Positions 7,095-14,865 of a stretch of 26,181 nt of DNA are shown here, one piece after another. Position 1 is the first letter of the stretch, and the number at the start of each line of letters is the position of its first letter. The notes below the pieces were generated by a model that searched no databases, was not told the DNA's origin, and saw only the letters and a list, made by a program, of their open reading frames with translations. Source of the stretch: Deltaproteobacteria bacterium (GTDB lineage: Bacteria > Desulfobacterota > Desulfobaccia > Desulfobaccales > 0-14-0-80-60-11). The stretch is taken from positions 1-26,181 of the forward strand of contig JAMCQY010000047.1 in NCBI GenBank assembly GCA_023381945.1. Direction: 5' to 3'. Made by a program: the position numbers and the translations under genes.

Positions 7095-8258
7095 ATGGAA
7101 GACTGCCGCGGCAGGCAGACCGGTAGGCTGAAACTGACCCGCCGGGCTTTTATCCGCGGCAGCGCCGGGGCCCTGGCCCTCCTGGCCTTTCCCTGGCGGA
7201 TTTCCGCCGCCACAGCCCGGGAAATCCGCCAGGGGTTCAGCCGCGCCACCCCCGCCGCCTTCACCAAGGTCATGCCCAAAGGCATGGTGCAGTGCCAGCT
7301 CTGCCCCCGGAACTGCGAGGTGCTGGACGGCGAGCGGGGCGAATGCGGTGTCCGGGAGAACCGCAAAGGCATATACTACAGTCTGGTTTACGGCATTCCC
7401 TGCGCCGTTCACCTGGACCCGGTGGAGAAGAAGCCTTTTTTCCACTTGCTGCCCGGCAGCCGCTCGTTTTCCATCGCCACCGCGGGCTGCAACCTGCACT
7501 GCAAGTTCTGCCAAAACTGGGAAATTTCCCAGGCCCGGCCGGAAAAGACCTATAATTACGACCTGCCGCCGGAAAAGGTGGTGGCCGGGGCGAAGGATTC
7601 CGGGTGCCCATCCATCGCCTACACCTACGTTGAACCCATCGTCTTTTACGAATATATGACCGCGGTGGGCCGCCTGGCCAAGCAGGCGGGCATCTTGAGC
7701 ACCTGCCACTCCGCCGGGTATATTAACCAAAAGCCTCTGGAAGAGTTAACCACAGTGCTGGATGCGGCCTGCATCGACCTCAAGGGCTTTGATCCCAAAT
7801 TTTACCAGGAACTAGTGGATGGCGAGCTGGAACCGGTGCTGAACACCCTGAAAACCTTGCGCCGGAAGGGCGTGCACCTGGAGATCGTCAACCTGGTCAT
7901 TCCCCAGTTCAACGATAATCCCAAGACTATCAGCGCTATGTGCGCCTGGATCAGAGATGAGTTGGGGGAGTTGACGCCGCTGCATTTCTCCCGTTTCTAT
8001 CCGCTCTATAAGATGCAAAACCATTTCCCCACTCCGGTATCAACTCTGGAAAAGGCCCGGGACCTGGCCCTGAAGGCGGGGCTGAAGTACGTCTACCTGG
8101 GCAATATTCCCGGTAATCCAGCGGAAAGCACTTATTGCCATGCCTGCGGCAAGTTGCTCATCCAGCGCACGGCTTACCACGTAGGGGAGATGCATCTAAA
8201 AAATGGGGCCTGCGGCTATTGCGGCGTAAAGATTCCAGGGATTTGGCAGAAGGCATAA
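7095..8258 (+). CDS. amrS: AmmeMemoRadiSam-type radical SAM enzyme with Tat signal
   Basis: Radical SAM enzyme of the AmrS type, 387 residues from this start. The SAM-cluster motif CNLHCKFC (Cys132, 136, 139) follows an N-terminal Cys cluster, CQLCPRNCEVLDGERGECG (about 67-85). The C-terminus carries two CxxC pairs, CHACG and CGYCG, like a rubredoxin or zinc ribbon knuckle. The N-terminus has a twin-arginine motif, TRRAFIRG, followed by the hydrophobic stretch AGALALLAFPW and an Ala-rich cleavage region, so export as a folded Fe-S protein is predicted. I chose the ATG at 7095 because AAGGGA lies 6 bases upstream; the ATG at 7059, 12 codons earlier, has no ribosome site. The usual Memo and AMMECR1 partners are not in this window. 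The biochemical role of the family is not settled. Confidence 0.85.
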   Translation: MEDCRGRQTGRLKLTRRAFIRGSAGALALLAFPWRISAATAREIRQGFSRATPAAFTKVMPKGMVQCQLCPRNCEVLDGERGECGVRENRKGIYYSLVYGIPCAVHLDPVEKKPFFHLLPGSRSFSIATAGCNLHCKFCQNWEISQARPEKTYNYDLPPEKVVAGAKDSGCPSIAYTYVEPIVFYEYMTAVGRLAKQAGILSTCHSAGYINQKPLEELTTVLDAACIDLKGFDPKFYQELVDGELEPVLNTLKTLRRKGVHLEIVNLVIPQFNDNPKTISAMCAWIRDELGELTPLHFSRFYPLYKMQNHFPTPVSTLEKARDLALKAGLKYVYLGNIPGNPAESTYCHACGKLLIQRTAYHVGEMHLKNGACGYCGVKIPGIWQKA

Positions 8259-8767
8259 TAAACATGCCATCCGCGCATGAACGCCGTTATACCCAGATTT
8301 TATCGGTTGTTCATCGGCGTCCGTCTGCGGTTATCTTTTTGGCCCGAGATAAGATGGTTGGCAATGACTATTCCGCTCCTCCTTGAAATCTTGCCATTCG
8401 TAATTAACTTCAAAAAGAGGAATTCCGCGGTGGCCCCCATTACTGCGCCCTAAGAACGACGGGGCGCGTCACTGGCTCCCACCTTCGGTGGTTCTGGAAG
8501 AGAAATTCCAGGATTTTCCCCCCGAACGAGCGCAAGGAATTTTTGCCTAGCCTGGGAAGGAAGGAACCCGGCATCCTCCCGCCGGGGGGTGATTCCCATT
8601 AGCTTTAGCTGCCTTTTACAGCATCTGCTTGTCCTCTGAGGTGACTAAGTAGTGGAGGAGGGCAATATTTTCCTATTTCGCTTCTAATAGTAATTCTGGG
8701 AGAACCTCGCAGTTGCTTTTTATGGAATATTGTGATAAAAAATTTAAGGGAAAGGAGGTGGACTAGG
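8259..8767. other. 509-bp gap with stacked hairpins, possible structured RNA
   Basis: No supported gene is present. Several GC-rich inverted repeats occur in series on the plus strand: GCGCCC (8445-8450) / GGGCGC (8462-8467); CCACC (8479-8483) / GGTGG (8487-8491) with loop TTC; and a nested hairpin with outer arms TGGGAA (8553-8558) / TTCCCA (8593-8598) and inner arms CCCGGC (8567-8572) / GCCGGG (8581-8586). The spacing would suit a structured leader of carD or a separate small RNA. I could not match it to tmRNA, SRP RNA, RNase P RNA or a known riboswitch. The carD ribosome site is at 8751-8760. Confidence 0.35.
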
Positions 8768-9253
8768 ATGTTCCAAGTAGGCCAGTTGGCCGTATATCCC
8801 GCCCACGGAGTGGGCCGGATTGAATCCGTACAGGAACGGGAGGTCTCAGGAACACCGGCACAATTCTATATCATGCGGTTGATTGACACCGACATGATCA
8901 TTATGATACCCACCAATAGTGCTCGAAGCATCGGTTTACGCGACGTCATCGATAACCAGGCGGTTGCGGAAATCTATGAAATCCTGCGCTCACGCCCGTC
9001 TCGCCTGAACAACCAGACCTGGAACCGCCGTTACCGGGACTACATGGACAAAATCAAAACCGGCTCTCCCTTCCGGGTGGCTGAAGTCCTGCGAGACCTT
9101 ACCCTCCTCAAGTCCGAGAAGGATCTCTCCTTTGGGGAGCGCAAGATGTTGGACACTGCCAAGAATCTATTAATAAAAGAACTTTCCCTGGTAAATAAAA
9201 AGGAAGAAGTCGAGATAGAGGCTCATCTCCAGGAGTTGCTGGGCAATGCCTGA
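8768..9253 (+). CDS. carD: CarD-family transcriptional regulator
   Basis: CarD/CdnL-type protein that binds the RNA polymerase beta subunit and stabilises open promoter complexes, chiefly at rRNA and housekeeping promoters in the families studied. 161 residues, the usual length. The N-terminal Tudor-like RNAP-interaction domain spans about residues 1-60 (VGQLAVYPAHGVGRIESVQ, then MIIMIPTNSARSIGLRDV). The rest is the helical DNA-binding half, including WNRRYRDYMDKIKTGSPF and a conserved LSFGERKMLDTAKNLLIKEL segment. The start at the ATG 8768 is fixed by AAAGGAGGTG at 8751-8760; a GTG 12 codons upstream would lie on the wrong side of this site. The yacL-like gene follows after 176 bases, an order seen in other bacteria. 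Confidence 0.93.
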   Translation: MFQVGQLAVYPAHGVGRIESVQEREVSGTPAQFYIMRLIDTDMIIMIPTNSARSIGLRDVIDNQAVAEIYEILRSRPSRLNNQTWNRRYRDYMDKIKTGSPFRVAEVLRDLTLLKSEKDLSFGERKMLDTAKNLLIKELSLVNKKEEVEIEAHLQELLGNA

Positions 9254-9429
9254 TTCGGTCTACCCTGCCGTAGTAGCAAATTTTTATCAACACGGCTGTA
9301 TGTTTAATTTCTGTTCTTAAGGGGCGCGATTTACCCAGCTGCCGGCAGCGGCCTAAACTTCCGCAGTGCGCCATGGAAGGTGCCTTGTTCCCGTCTGTGA
9401 TCTTTCCAAAGAAAGGGGGTGAAGGCTGA

Positions 9430-10458
9430 GTGTTTCAAAAGGTGGTCATCGGGGCCATCCTGGGGACGATTTGCGCGGTAAGCGGTTATCTCATCGCCGA
9501 TCAAATTCCTCGCTTCGACCAACTCTGGTGGGCCGGCTGGGCGGGGGCTGCCCTCGGACTGGCGGTAGCCTTTATTACCATGGCCCTGGAACAGGTGATC
9601 AAGCGGATTCCGCTAAAAACCATCCTGGGCAGCGTGTTAGGCCTGTTTGTGGGCCTGGGCATCGGCAAGCTGGCCAGCTATCCTTTCGATAAGTACCTGG
9701 AACTCCCCAACTTACAGATTCCTTTATATATTTTCTTTTCAGCCATCTTTGGTTATATCGGTTTGGTGTTGGGGGGCAAGAAGATGTCGGAGGTTAGCAC
9801 CCCTTATTTTCTCGATCCGACTGGCAAGCCCGCCAGCCGGGTGCCTCAAAAGATTTTGGATACCAGCGTCATCATTGACGGCCGTATTGCCGATATCGCT
9901 GAAACCGGTTTTGTGGAAGGCACCCTCGTGGTGCCGAAGTTTATTCTGGAAGAACTGCAGTTTATTGCCGATTCCTCTGACGATCTGCGACGCACCAGGG
10001 GACGCCGGGGGCTGGATATCCTGAAGCGTCTGCAGCAACAGAATCCCCTGCGGGTGGAGTTTATCGAAGACGATGTGCCCAACGCCGCGGGGGCGGACTC
10101 CAAACTGGTGGCCCTGGGCTTAAAGATGCGAGCCAAGATCCTCACCAATGACTTTAATCTGCACAAGGTGGCAGAGCTGCAAGGGCTCGAGGTCCTCAAC
10201 ATCAACCAACTGGCCAACGCCATGAAACCCGCGGTGCTGCCCGGGGAATGCTTGCAGGTGCAGATCTTGCGGGAGGGAAAATCCCAGGGGCAGGGCATTG
10301 CTTATCTGGACGACGGCACCATGGTGGTCATTGAAAATGCCCGCCGCTTCATCGGCAAAGAAGTGGAGGTGTCGGTCACCAGCGTGCTCCAAACTACGGC
10401 GGGACGCATGATCTTCTCCGAGATCAAGAACGGCAACGCCCAGATTCGCAAGGTTTAG
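9430..10458 (+). CDS. PIN-TRAM domain membrane protein (YacL-like)
   Basis: 342-residue protein of the YacL type. Four hydrophobic segments anchor the N-terminus (about 5-24, 32-52, 64-83, 96-116). A PIN nuclease-like domain (142-258) follows, with acidic residues Asp144 (ILDTSVIIDGR), Glu174 or Glu175 (FILEELQ), Asp223 (GADSKLVALG) and Asp241 (LTNDFNLHKVAE). A TRAM RNA-binding domain ends the protein (about 270-335). This suggests a membrane-bound RNase or RNA-binding protein; the physiological target is not established. It uses a GTG start preceded by AAAGGGGGTG (9411-9420). An inverted repeat immediately after the stop probably terminates transcription. Confidence 0.9.
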   Translation: MFQKVVIGAILGTICAVSGYLIADQIPRFDQLWWAGWAGAALGLAVAFITMALEQVIKRIPLKTILGSVLGLFVGLGIGKLASYPFDKYLELPNLQIPLYIFFSAIFGYIGLVLGGKKMSEVSTPYFLDPTGKPASRVPQKILDTSVIIDGRIADIAETGFVEGTLVVPKFILEELQFIADSSDDLRRTRGRRGLDILKRLQQQNPLRVEFIEDDVPNAAGADSKLVALGLKMRAKILTNDFNLHKVAELQGLEVLNINQLANAMKPAVLPGECLQVQILREGKSQGQGIAYLDDGTMVVIENARRFIGKEVEVSVTSVLQTTAGRMIFSEIKNGNAQIRKV

Positions 10459-10487
10459 GGGCAGTTCTCGAACTGCCCTTAGGCATT
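10459..10487 (+). terminator. Probable terminator after yacL-like gene
   Basis: A 9-bp perfect inverted repeat, GGGCAGTTC (10459-10467) / GAACTGCCC (10470-10478), begins at the base after the stop codon. The T tail is weak (TTAGGCATTT), so efficiency is uncertain. Confidence 0.5.
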
Positions 10488-10517
10488 TCAGCGAAAAAGG
10501 GGCGTTATCAAGTCCCC

Positions 10518-10602
10518 CTTTGAAAAAGAGGGATTTTGGGGGATTTCAGGGGATTAAATTTAAATCCCCCCTCCCCCCCTTTTTCCAAGGGGGGTTAAAA
10601 AA
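10518..10602. repeat. Dispersed CCCCC/GGGGG palindromic repeat, copy 1
   Basis: An imperfect palindrome: GTCCCCCTTTGAAAAAGAGG, GGATTTTGGGGGATTT and, facing back, AAATCCCCCCTCCCCCC then TTTTTCCAAGGGGGG. A close relative is at 17637-17716. The family resembles intergenic palindromes common in metagenome-derived genomes. No coding capacity is seen. Confidence 0.75.
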
Positions 10603-10637
10603 TCAGACATATTATTGAATAGTCGAATATCCAATCC

Positions 10638-11609
10638 TTGCCGACTGATCCCAGCGATAACGAAACCTTGAAACAGGTGGTGACTGCGGCCCAGGCCGGC
10701 GCCCGCCTCGACCAGTTTCTGGCCCAAGCCCTGGGCTGGTCCCGGGCCCGCCTGCAAAAACTCCTCAAAGCCGGGCTGGTGACGGTCGATGGCGCCCCAA
10801 AGGCCGCCTCTCATAAGGTGCGAGCCGGAGAGGCAGTTGTTGTCCAGGTCCCCAAGCCGTCGCCCAGTTGTCTCACCCCCGAACCCCTGGCCCTGGAGAT
10901 CATCTTTGAAGACCGGGACTTGCTGGTGATCAATAAGCCGCCGGGCCTGGTGGTCCATCCCGGGGCCGGGCATCGCACCGGCACGCTGCTGAACGCCCTG
11001 CTGCACCACTGCCCAGAGCTCAAGGAGATCGGCGAGGTAAGCCGTCCGGGGCTGGTGCACCGCCTGGACAAGGACACCAGCGGTCTGCTGGTGGTGGCTA
11101 AGACCGCCCTGGCGCATCAGGCGCTGGTGGGCCAGTTTGCCCTCCGGGAGACCAAGAAAACCTATCTGGCCCTGGTCTGGGGGCGTCTGCCCACCCCTGC
11201 GGGACGGATCGATAGAGATATCGGCCGGCACCCGACCCAGCGCCACAAAATGACGGCGCATCCCCGGCGGGGCAAAGTGGCGTCGACCCGCTGGCGGGTA
11301 AAGCAAGAGTTCCCCGGCCCCCTGGCCCTGGTGGAGGTCTCGCCCGAAACCGGCCGCACCCACCAAATCCGGGTGCACCTGGCTTCCGAGGGCCACCCGG
11401 TGCTGGGCGACGCCACCTACGGCGGGGGGGTGAGCCGCCTGGCCGGCGCCCCAATGCTTATCAGCCTCAAGCCCCTGGTGCACCGCCAACTGCTGCACGC
11501 CTGGCGCTTGGAAGTAACGCACCCGCGCACCGGGGAGAAAATGAACTGGGAAGCGCCGCTTCCGGAGGATTTTCAGGCAGTGGTGGACAAATTGGCAAAA
11601 CTCAATTAA
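10638..11609 (+). CDS. rluD: Pseudouridine synthase RluD-like
   Basis: RluA/RluD-family enzyme that isomerises uridines in 23S rRNA (RluD modifies the helix 69 region in E. coli). 323 residues. An N-terminal S4 RNA-binding domain (about 22-80, ARLDQFLAQALGWSRARLQKL) precedes the catalytic domain. The signature HRLDKDTSGLLVVAKT contains the catalytic Asp144. KTYLALVWG and GRTHQIRVHL are further family motifs. The TTG start is uncertain: no Shine-Dalgarno is visible, and a GTG at 10677 is an alternative that would keep the whole S4 domain. The 3' end (11491-11609) is duplicated as a decayed copy at 12150-12268, beyond a toxin-antitoxin module. Confidence 0.92.
   Translation: MPTDPSDNETLKQVVTAAQAGARLDQFLAQALGWSRARLQKLLKAGLVTVDGAPKAASHKVRAGEAVVVQVPKPSPSCLTPEPLALEIIFEDRDLLVINKPPGLVVHPGAGHRTGTLLNALLHHCPELKEIGEVSRPGLVHRLDKDTSGLLVVAKTALAHQALVGQFALRETKKTYLALVWGRLPTPAGRIDRDIGRHPTQRHKMTAHPRRGKVASTRWRVKQEFPGPLALVEVSPETGRTHQIRVHLASEGHPVLGDATYGGGVSRLAGAPMLISLKPLVHRQLLHAWRLEVTHPRTGEKMNWEAPLPEDFQAVVDKLAKLN
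11491..11609 (+). repeat. 119-bp direct repeat, copy A (functional rluD 3' end)
   Basis: The last 119 bases of rluD recur at 12150-12268 with no indels. By my count there are 9 mismatches in the first 90 positions and most of the remainder in the last 29. This copy is the intact coding end of rluD. Confidence 0.85.
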
Positions 11610-11645
11610 GTTAAGTTTAAAAGTCTCCCGATGGGAGGAAGAACA

Positions 11646-11951
11646 ATGGAAACTTCAATTGATGATCTGATGGCAAAGGTTAAGGAAATCGCCGATGGCC
11701 CTGACGGCGATCTACTGCGGAGACTGGTGGATATCCTTTATGACCGGTATGATTACGAACCTTTGTCTCCGGAAGAATTAGCAGCGGTACAGGAAGCGGA
11801 TGAGGCAATTCGGCGAGGCGACAAGAGTTACTTTACCCCTTTAGAGGAATACGAAAGGGAGCGTGGACTTGATCTACCGAGTGAAGTTATCTCGACAAGC
11901 GGAGAAGACACTGGAGCGCCTGGACCGAACGACCGAAAATCGGTTGCATGA
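11646..11951 (+). CDS. Putative type II antitoxin of a RelE-type module
   Basis: 101-residue acidic protein, METSIDDLMAKVKEIADG at the start and a Glu-rich segment LSPEELAAVQEADEAIRRGD (about 41-60) resembling small antitoxins paired with RelE/ParE toxins. The ATG at 11646 is set by GGAGG at 11634-11638; an in-frame ATG at 11631 contains that site and is unlikely. The last 30 residues are coded by bases that also code the toxin in another frame, an 89-base overlap. That is much longer than usual for such pairs, so the tail may be read-through after a lost stop. It is identified by position and composition only. Confidence 0.6.
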   Translation: METSIDDLMAKVKEIADGPDGDLLRRLVDILYDRYDYEPLSPEELAAVQEADEAIRRGDKSYFTPLEEYERERGLDLPSEVISTSGEDTGAPGPNDRKSVA

Positions 11952-12140
11952 TCGCCTGAAGGAAATTTCTCAGGACCCTTTCTCGGTTAGATTGGCCAAA
12001 CCTCTGATCATGGGGAAGGGAGATTTTCCTCTCGCGTGGGAGATTGGCGAATCATCTACTTGGTAAGTCAGGCAGAAAAGGCTATTTTCGTAGAAGCAAT
12101 TCATTCCCGCCAAAAAGCTTATAAGAAAATATCGAAGTAA
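11863..12140 (+). pseudogene. RelE/ParE-type toxin gene, frameshifted
   Basis: The first part reads IYRVKLSRQAEKTLERLD and onward to KGDFPL in one frame, then stops at 12066. The expected RelE continuation RVGDWRIIYLVSQAEKAIFV, ending RQKAYKKISK and a stop at 12138-12140, is in the frame beginning at 12033. One missing base near CCTCTC-GCGTGG (about 12031-12036) would rejoin the two halves into a normal toxin of about 92 residues. RelE toxins cleave mRNA on the ribosome; this copy should be inactive unless the shift is a sequencing error. The GTG start is poorly placed relative to AAAGGGAG. Confidence 0.75.
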
Positions 12141-12149
12141 CTATGACCA

Positions 12150-12268
12150 TCCTGCACGCTTAGTGCTTGGAGGTAACGCACCCGCGCACGGGGGAAAAAA
12201 TGAACTGGGAAGCGCCGCTGCCGGAGGATTTTCAGGCGGCGGTGGATTATTTAGAAGGAATCTGCTAA
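12150..12268 (+). pseudogene. 119-bp direct repeat, copy B: decayed rluD 3' end
   Basis: This segment aligns without gaps to the last 119 bases of rluD (11491-11609). In the rluD frame it reads HA-stop-CLEVTHPRTGE and then MNWEAPLPEDFQA, with TAG replacing the Trp codon. There is no start, no ribosome site and no upstream rluD body, so it cannot make a synthase. It marks the right border of a 540-base insert holding the toxin-antitoxin module. Confidence 0.85.
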
Positions 12269-12346
12269 CAAAGGCATAAAGGAGGTAGGGCGGAAAAGTG
12301 TTTCATCCCGCCTTCAGTAAGTCAATGCGGATAAACAAAACTGCAG

Positions 12347-12370
12347 GGCGCGTCTTACGCGCCGCTTTTT
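12347..12370 (+). terminator. Intrinsic terminator upstream of coaE
   Basis: GGCGCG (12347-12352) / CGCGCC (12358-12363), loop TCTTA, followed by GCTTTTTGG. A further hairpin lies just upstream, GGGCGG (about 12287) with CCCGCC (12307-12312). Together they separate the rluD/toxin-antitoxin region from coaE. Confidence 0.6.
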
Positions 12371-12457
12371 GGTGTGTAAAACGCCCCCTACCAAAACTAC
12401 ATTTTTGGTCGCTTTCGCACCTTGGTCTTTAGCTGAAAGCTGACCGCTGATAGCTCT

Positions 12458-13072
12458 ATGCTCAAAATCGCCATCACCGGGGGTGCCGGCTCGGGAAAGA
12501 GCACCGTGGCCCGGATGTTCCATGAGCTGGGGGCGCCCCTTTTGGACGCCGACGCCGCGGCGAAAGAAGCCGTGGCCGTTGGCACACCCGCCTGGGAGGA
12601 GTTGCGCCGCGCCTTTGGGGAAGAATATTTCAACCCGGACGGCGCCTTAAACCGGGCCAAGATCTCGCAACTGGTCTTCACCGATCCCGAGGCCCGGCAG
12701 CGCCTCAATGACATCGTCCACCCACGGGTGAAGGCCCAGTTGCAGAGCCGCCTTGAGGAGCTGGAACAACAGGGCGCGGATCTGGTCATGGTGGAGGTGC
12801 CGCTGTTATTTGAAGCCGGGTTGGCCGCGGCCTACGACCGGGTCGTCGTGGTGTATGTCGATCCGGAGGACCAGATCCGCCGGCTCCAAGACCGCGACGG
12901 CCGCGGGGCCATTGAGATAGCCGGCATCCTGAGGGCACAGTTGCCCTTGAGCGACAAGGCGGACCAGGCTGACTTCGTGGTGGATGACCGTGGGTCCATA
13001 GAGGATACCCGGAGCCAGGTGGAAGCCATCTGGCGGAAGTTGCAGGAGCTCTTGGGCGGAGGAGAAAAATGA
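12458..13072 (+). CDS. coaE: Dephospho-CoA kinase
   Basis: CoaE phosphorylates the 3'-hydroxyl of dephospho-CoA with ATP, the last step of CoA synthesis. 204 residues, the normal length. The P-loop ITGGAGSGKST is at residues 6-16, the conserved LLDADAAAKEAV at about 28-39, the HPRVKAQL segment at about 88-95, the VPLLFEAGL motif at about 113-121, and the lid region DPEDQIRRLQDRDG at about 134-147. There is no Shine-Dalgarno. The ATG is preceded directly by a short CTGA-type repeat (GCTGAAAGCTGACCGCTGATAG), like the gene at 2962. The stop overlaps an ATG of a small decayed reading frame (ATGA). Confidence 0.93.
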   Translation: MLKIAITGGAGSGKSTVARMFHELGAPLLDADAAAKEAVAVGTPAWEELRRAFGEEYFNPDGALNRAKISQLVFTDPEARQRLNDIVHPRVKAQLQSRLEELEQQGADLVMVEVPLLFEAGLAAAYDRVVVVYVDPEDQIRRLQDRDGRGAIEIAGILRAQLPLSDKADQADFVVDDRGSIEDTRSQVEAIWRKLQELLGGGEK

Positions 13073-13193
13073 GCACCGGAATCAAGGCTGCATCATAGGC
13101 CCGTTGATTTCACCCCAGCCCGGCGAACTAGCTGCGCCGGAACTGGTTCAGGAAATGCGGGAGCTCATCGACTTCATTAGGATGATCCCGTAA
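13069..13193 (+). pseudogene. Possible decayed small gene coupled to coaE
   Basis: An ATG overlaps the coaE stop (ATGA) and is preceded by GGAGGAG, the pattern of translational coupling. The reading frame ends after 9 codons. In another frame a coding-like stretch, IIGPLISPQPGELAAPELVQ then EMRELIDFIRMIP, runs from 13092 to a stop at 13191-13193. A single indel near 13090 would give a protein of about 41 residues. I recognise no family. It could equally be chance. Confidence 0.25.
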
Positions 13194-13236
13194 CCGGGGG
13201 AATTTGAAACGAATTACAAAAAATCGGCAAATCATC

Positions 13237-13265
13237 TTGACAGGGGAGCTTAAAGAGTTTAGCCT
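13237..13265 (+). promoter_or_regulatory. Weak candidate promoter in the rho leader
   Basis: A perfect -35 TTGACA (13237-13242) is followed at 17 bases by TAGCCT, a poor -10. It would give rho a leader of roughly 240 bases. Long leaders used for autoregulation are known for rho elsewhere. The rest of 13194-13514 is AT-rich and holds nothing I can identify. Confidence 0.3.
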
Positions 13266-13514
13266 CTATTTAACCTTCCTTGCGTAATCTAAAGTAATTC
13301 CGTGGTTGGCCCGATATATTAAAACGAGGAACCCCGTATAACTCCCTTGATTTGATGTTAAAACTTGTCTGCCTTCTCTCCGAATTGAGGCTACCGTTCT
13401 AAGTGGGTCATTAAGGCCCGGTCTTAAAATCGCAATGCCCGCGGCGAGTACCCCTAATCAGCAGCCAGAGCAACTGGTGTGAAATTTATCAGCATGACTA
13501 AGAAAGAGGTAATA

Positions 13515-14762
13515 ATGAATTTATCCGATTTGAAGCACAAGAAAATCAATGACCTGGCCGCCCTGGCCCGGGATCTGAACGTCGAAGGCGCCGCGGGCTT
13601 GCGCAAGCAGGAGCTCATCTTCGCCATCCTCCAGGCTCAGGTAGAGAAAAACGGCATGATCTCAGGCGGCGGCGTTCTGGAGATTTTGCCGGACGGTTTC
13701 GGGTTCCTCCGGGCCCAGGATTATAACTATCTGCCGGGCCCGGATGATATCTACGTTTCGCCGTCGCAAATCCGGCGCTTCAACCTGCGCACCGGCGACA
13801 CCATCTATGGCCAGATCCGCCCCCCCAAAGAGGGTGAACGCTACTTCGCCCTGCTTAAGGTGGAAACGGTCAACTTTGAAGATCCGGCGGTGGCCCGGGA
13901 CAAGATCCTGTTCGACAACCTGACGCCCCTCTATCCGGATCAGCGCCTCAAGCTCGAAACCGAGGCGGACAACTTTTCGGCCCGGGTGATGGACTTGATG
14001 ACCCCGGTGGGCATGGGCCAGCGCGGCCTCATCGTGGCTGCGCCCCGGACCGGCAAGACCATGCTCCTCCAAAACCTGGCCAACAGCATTGCCAAAAACC
14101 ATCCGGAGGTGGTGCTCATCGTGCTGCTCATCGACGAGCGGCCCGAAGAAGTGACCGACATGGAGCGCAGCGTCAAGGCCGAGGTGGTCAGTTCCACCTT
14201 CGACGAACCGCCGCAGCGCCATATCCAAGTGGCTGAAATGGTCCTGGAGAAGGCCAAGCGTCTGGTGGAGCACAAACGGGAGGTGGTCATCCTGCTGGAT
14301 TCCATCACCCGCCTGGCCCGGGCCTATAACACCGTGGTGCCGGCCAGCGGCAAGATCCTCTCCGGCGGCCTGGACGCCAACGCCCTGCAACGGCCGAAAC
14401 GCTTTTTCGGCGCCGCCCGCAACATCGAAGAAGGGGGCAGCCTCACCATCATCGCCACTGCCCTGATCGAGACCGGCAGCCGCATGGACGAGGTTATCTT
14501 TGAGGAGTTCAAAGGCACCGGCAATATGGAGATTCACCTGGACCGGAAGCTCACCGAAAAGCGCGTTTTCCCGTCCATCGACATCAACCGCTCCGGCACC
14601 CGGAAGGAAGAATTACTGCTGCCGCCGGAGGACCTGAACCGCATCTGGATCCTGCGCAAGCTTTTAAGCCCGCTTTCTCCGGTGGACAGTATGGAGTTTT
14701 TACTGGAGAAACTGCGAGGCACCCGCAATAACGCCGACTTTTTGGCGGCCATGAACCGCTGA
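13515..14762 (+). CDS. rho: Transcription termination factor Rho
   Basis: Rho is the hexameric RNA-dependent ATPase that ends transcription of untranslated RNA. 415 residues from this start. The N-terminal helix domain begins [18 protein letters not shown]. The cold-shock-like primary RNA site includes [20 protein letters not shown] (61-80). The P-loop VAAPRTGKT is at 174-182, with [14 protein letters not shown] and the Q-loop/R-loop region downstream ([13 protein letters not shown], about residues 260-272). I chose the ATG at 13515, preceded by AGAGG 5 bases upstream and giving the usual N-terminus; the frame is also open from a GTG at 13479, which has no ribosome site. Hairpins follow between rho and the convergent fmdB-like gene. 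Confidence 0.97.
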   Translation: MNLSDLKHKKINDLAALARDLNVEGAAGLRKQELIFAILQAQVEKNGMISGGGVLEILPDGFGFLRAQDYNYLPGPDDIYVSPSQIRRFNLRTGDTIYGQIRPPKEGERYFALLKVETVNFEDPAVARDKILFDNLTPLYPDQRLKLETEADNFSARVMDLMTPVGMGQRGLIVAAPRTGKTMLLQNLANSIAKNHPEVVLIVLLIDERPEEVTDMERSVKAEVVSSTFDEPPQRHIQVAEMVLEKAKRLVEHKREVVILLDSITRLARAYNTVVPASGKILSGGLDANALQRPKRFFGAARNIEEGGSLTIIATALIETGSRMDEVIFEEFKGTGNMEIHLDRKLTEKRVFPSIDINRSGTRKEELLLPPEDLNRIWILRKLLSPLSPVDSMEFLLEKLRGTRNNADFLAAMNR

Positions 14763-14771
14763 GGAGTGAGA

Positions 14772-14819
14772 AAAACAGGCATCATGGATGGGCGTCAGAA
14801 CAACGCCCATTCCTGATGG
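14772..14819 (-). terminator. Terminator of the minus-strand fmdB-like gene
   Basis: Read on the minus strand, ATGGGCGT / ACGCCCAT (plus-strand 14788-14795 and 14803-14810, loop of 7) extends outward through GGCCATCA / TGATGCC with small mismatches. It is followed by TGTTTTTCTC (down to about 14770). On the plus strand there is no T run, so it is not an obvious intrinsic terminator for rho. A second hairpin, CAGGCG-TTT-CGCCTG (14822-14836), lies beside it. Confidence 0.6.
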
Positions 14820-14865
14820 CCCAGGCGTTTCGCCTGTACCGGCATTATTCAGAGCCAGATTAGCC

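Noticed and set aside
8732..8767. GTG-initiated extension of carD
   Set aside because: The strong ribosome site AAAGGAGGTG (8751-8760) lies inside this extension and points to the ATG at 8768.
12191..12268. Small reading frame MNWEAPLPEDF...
   Set aside because: It is only the internal part of the decayed rluD copy, in the rluD frame, with no ribosome site of its own.
13479..13514. GTG-initiated extension of rho
   Set aside because: There is no ribosome site, and the ATG at 13515 gives the normal Rho N-terminus.
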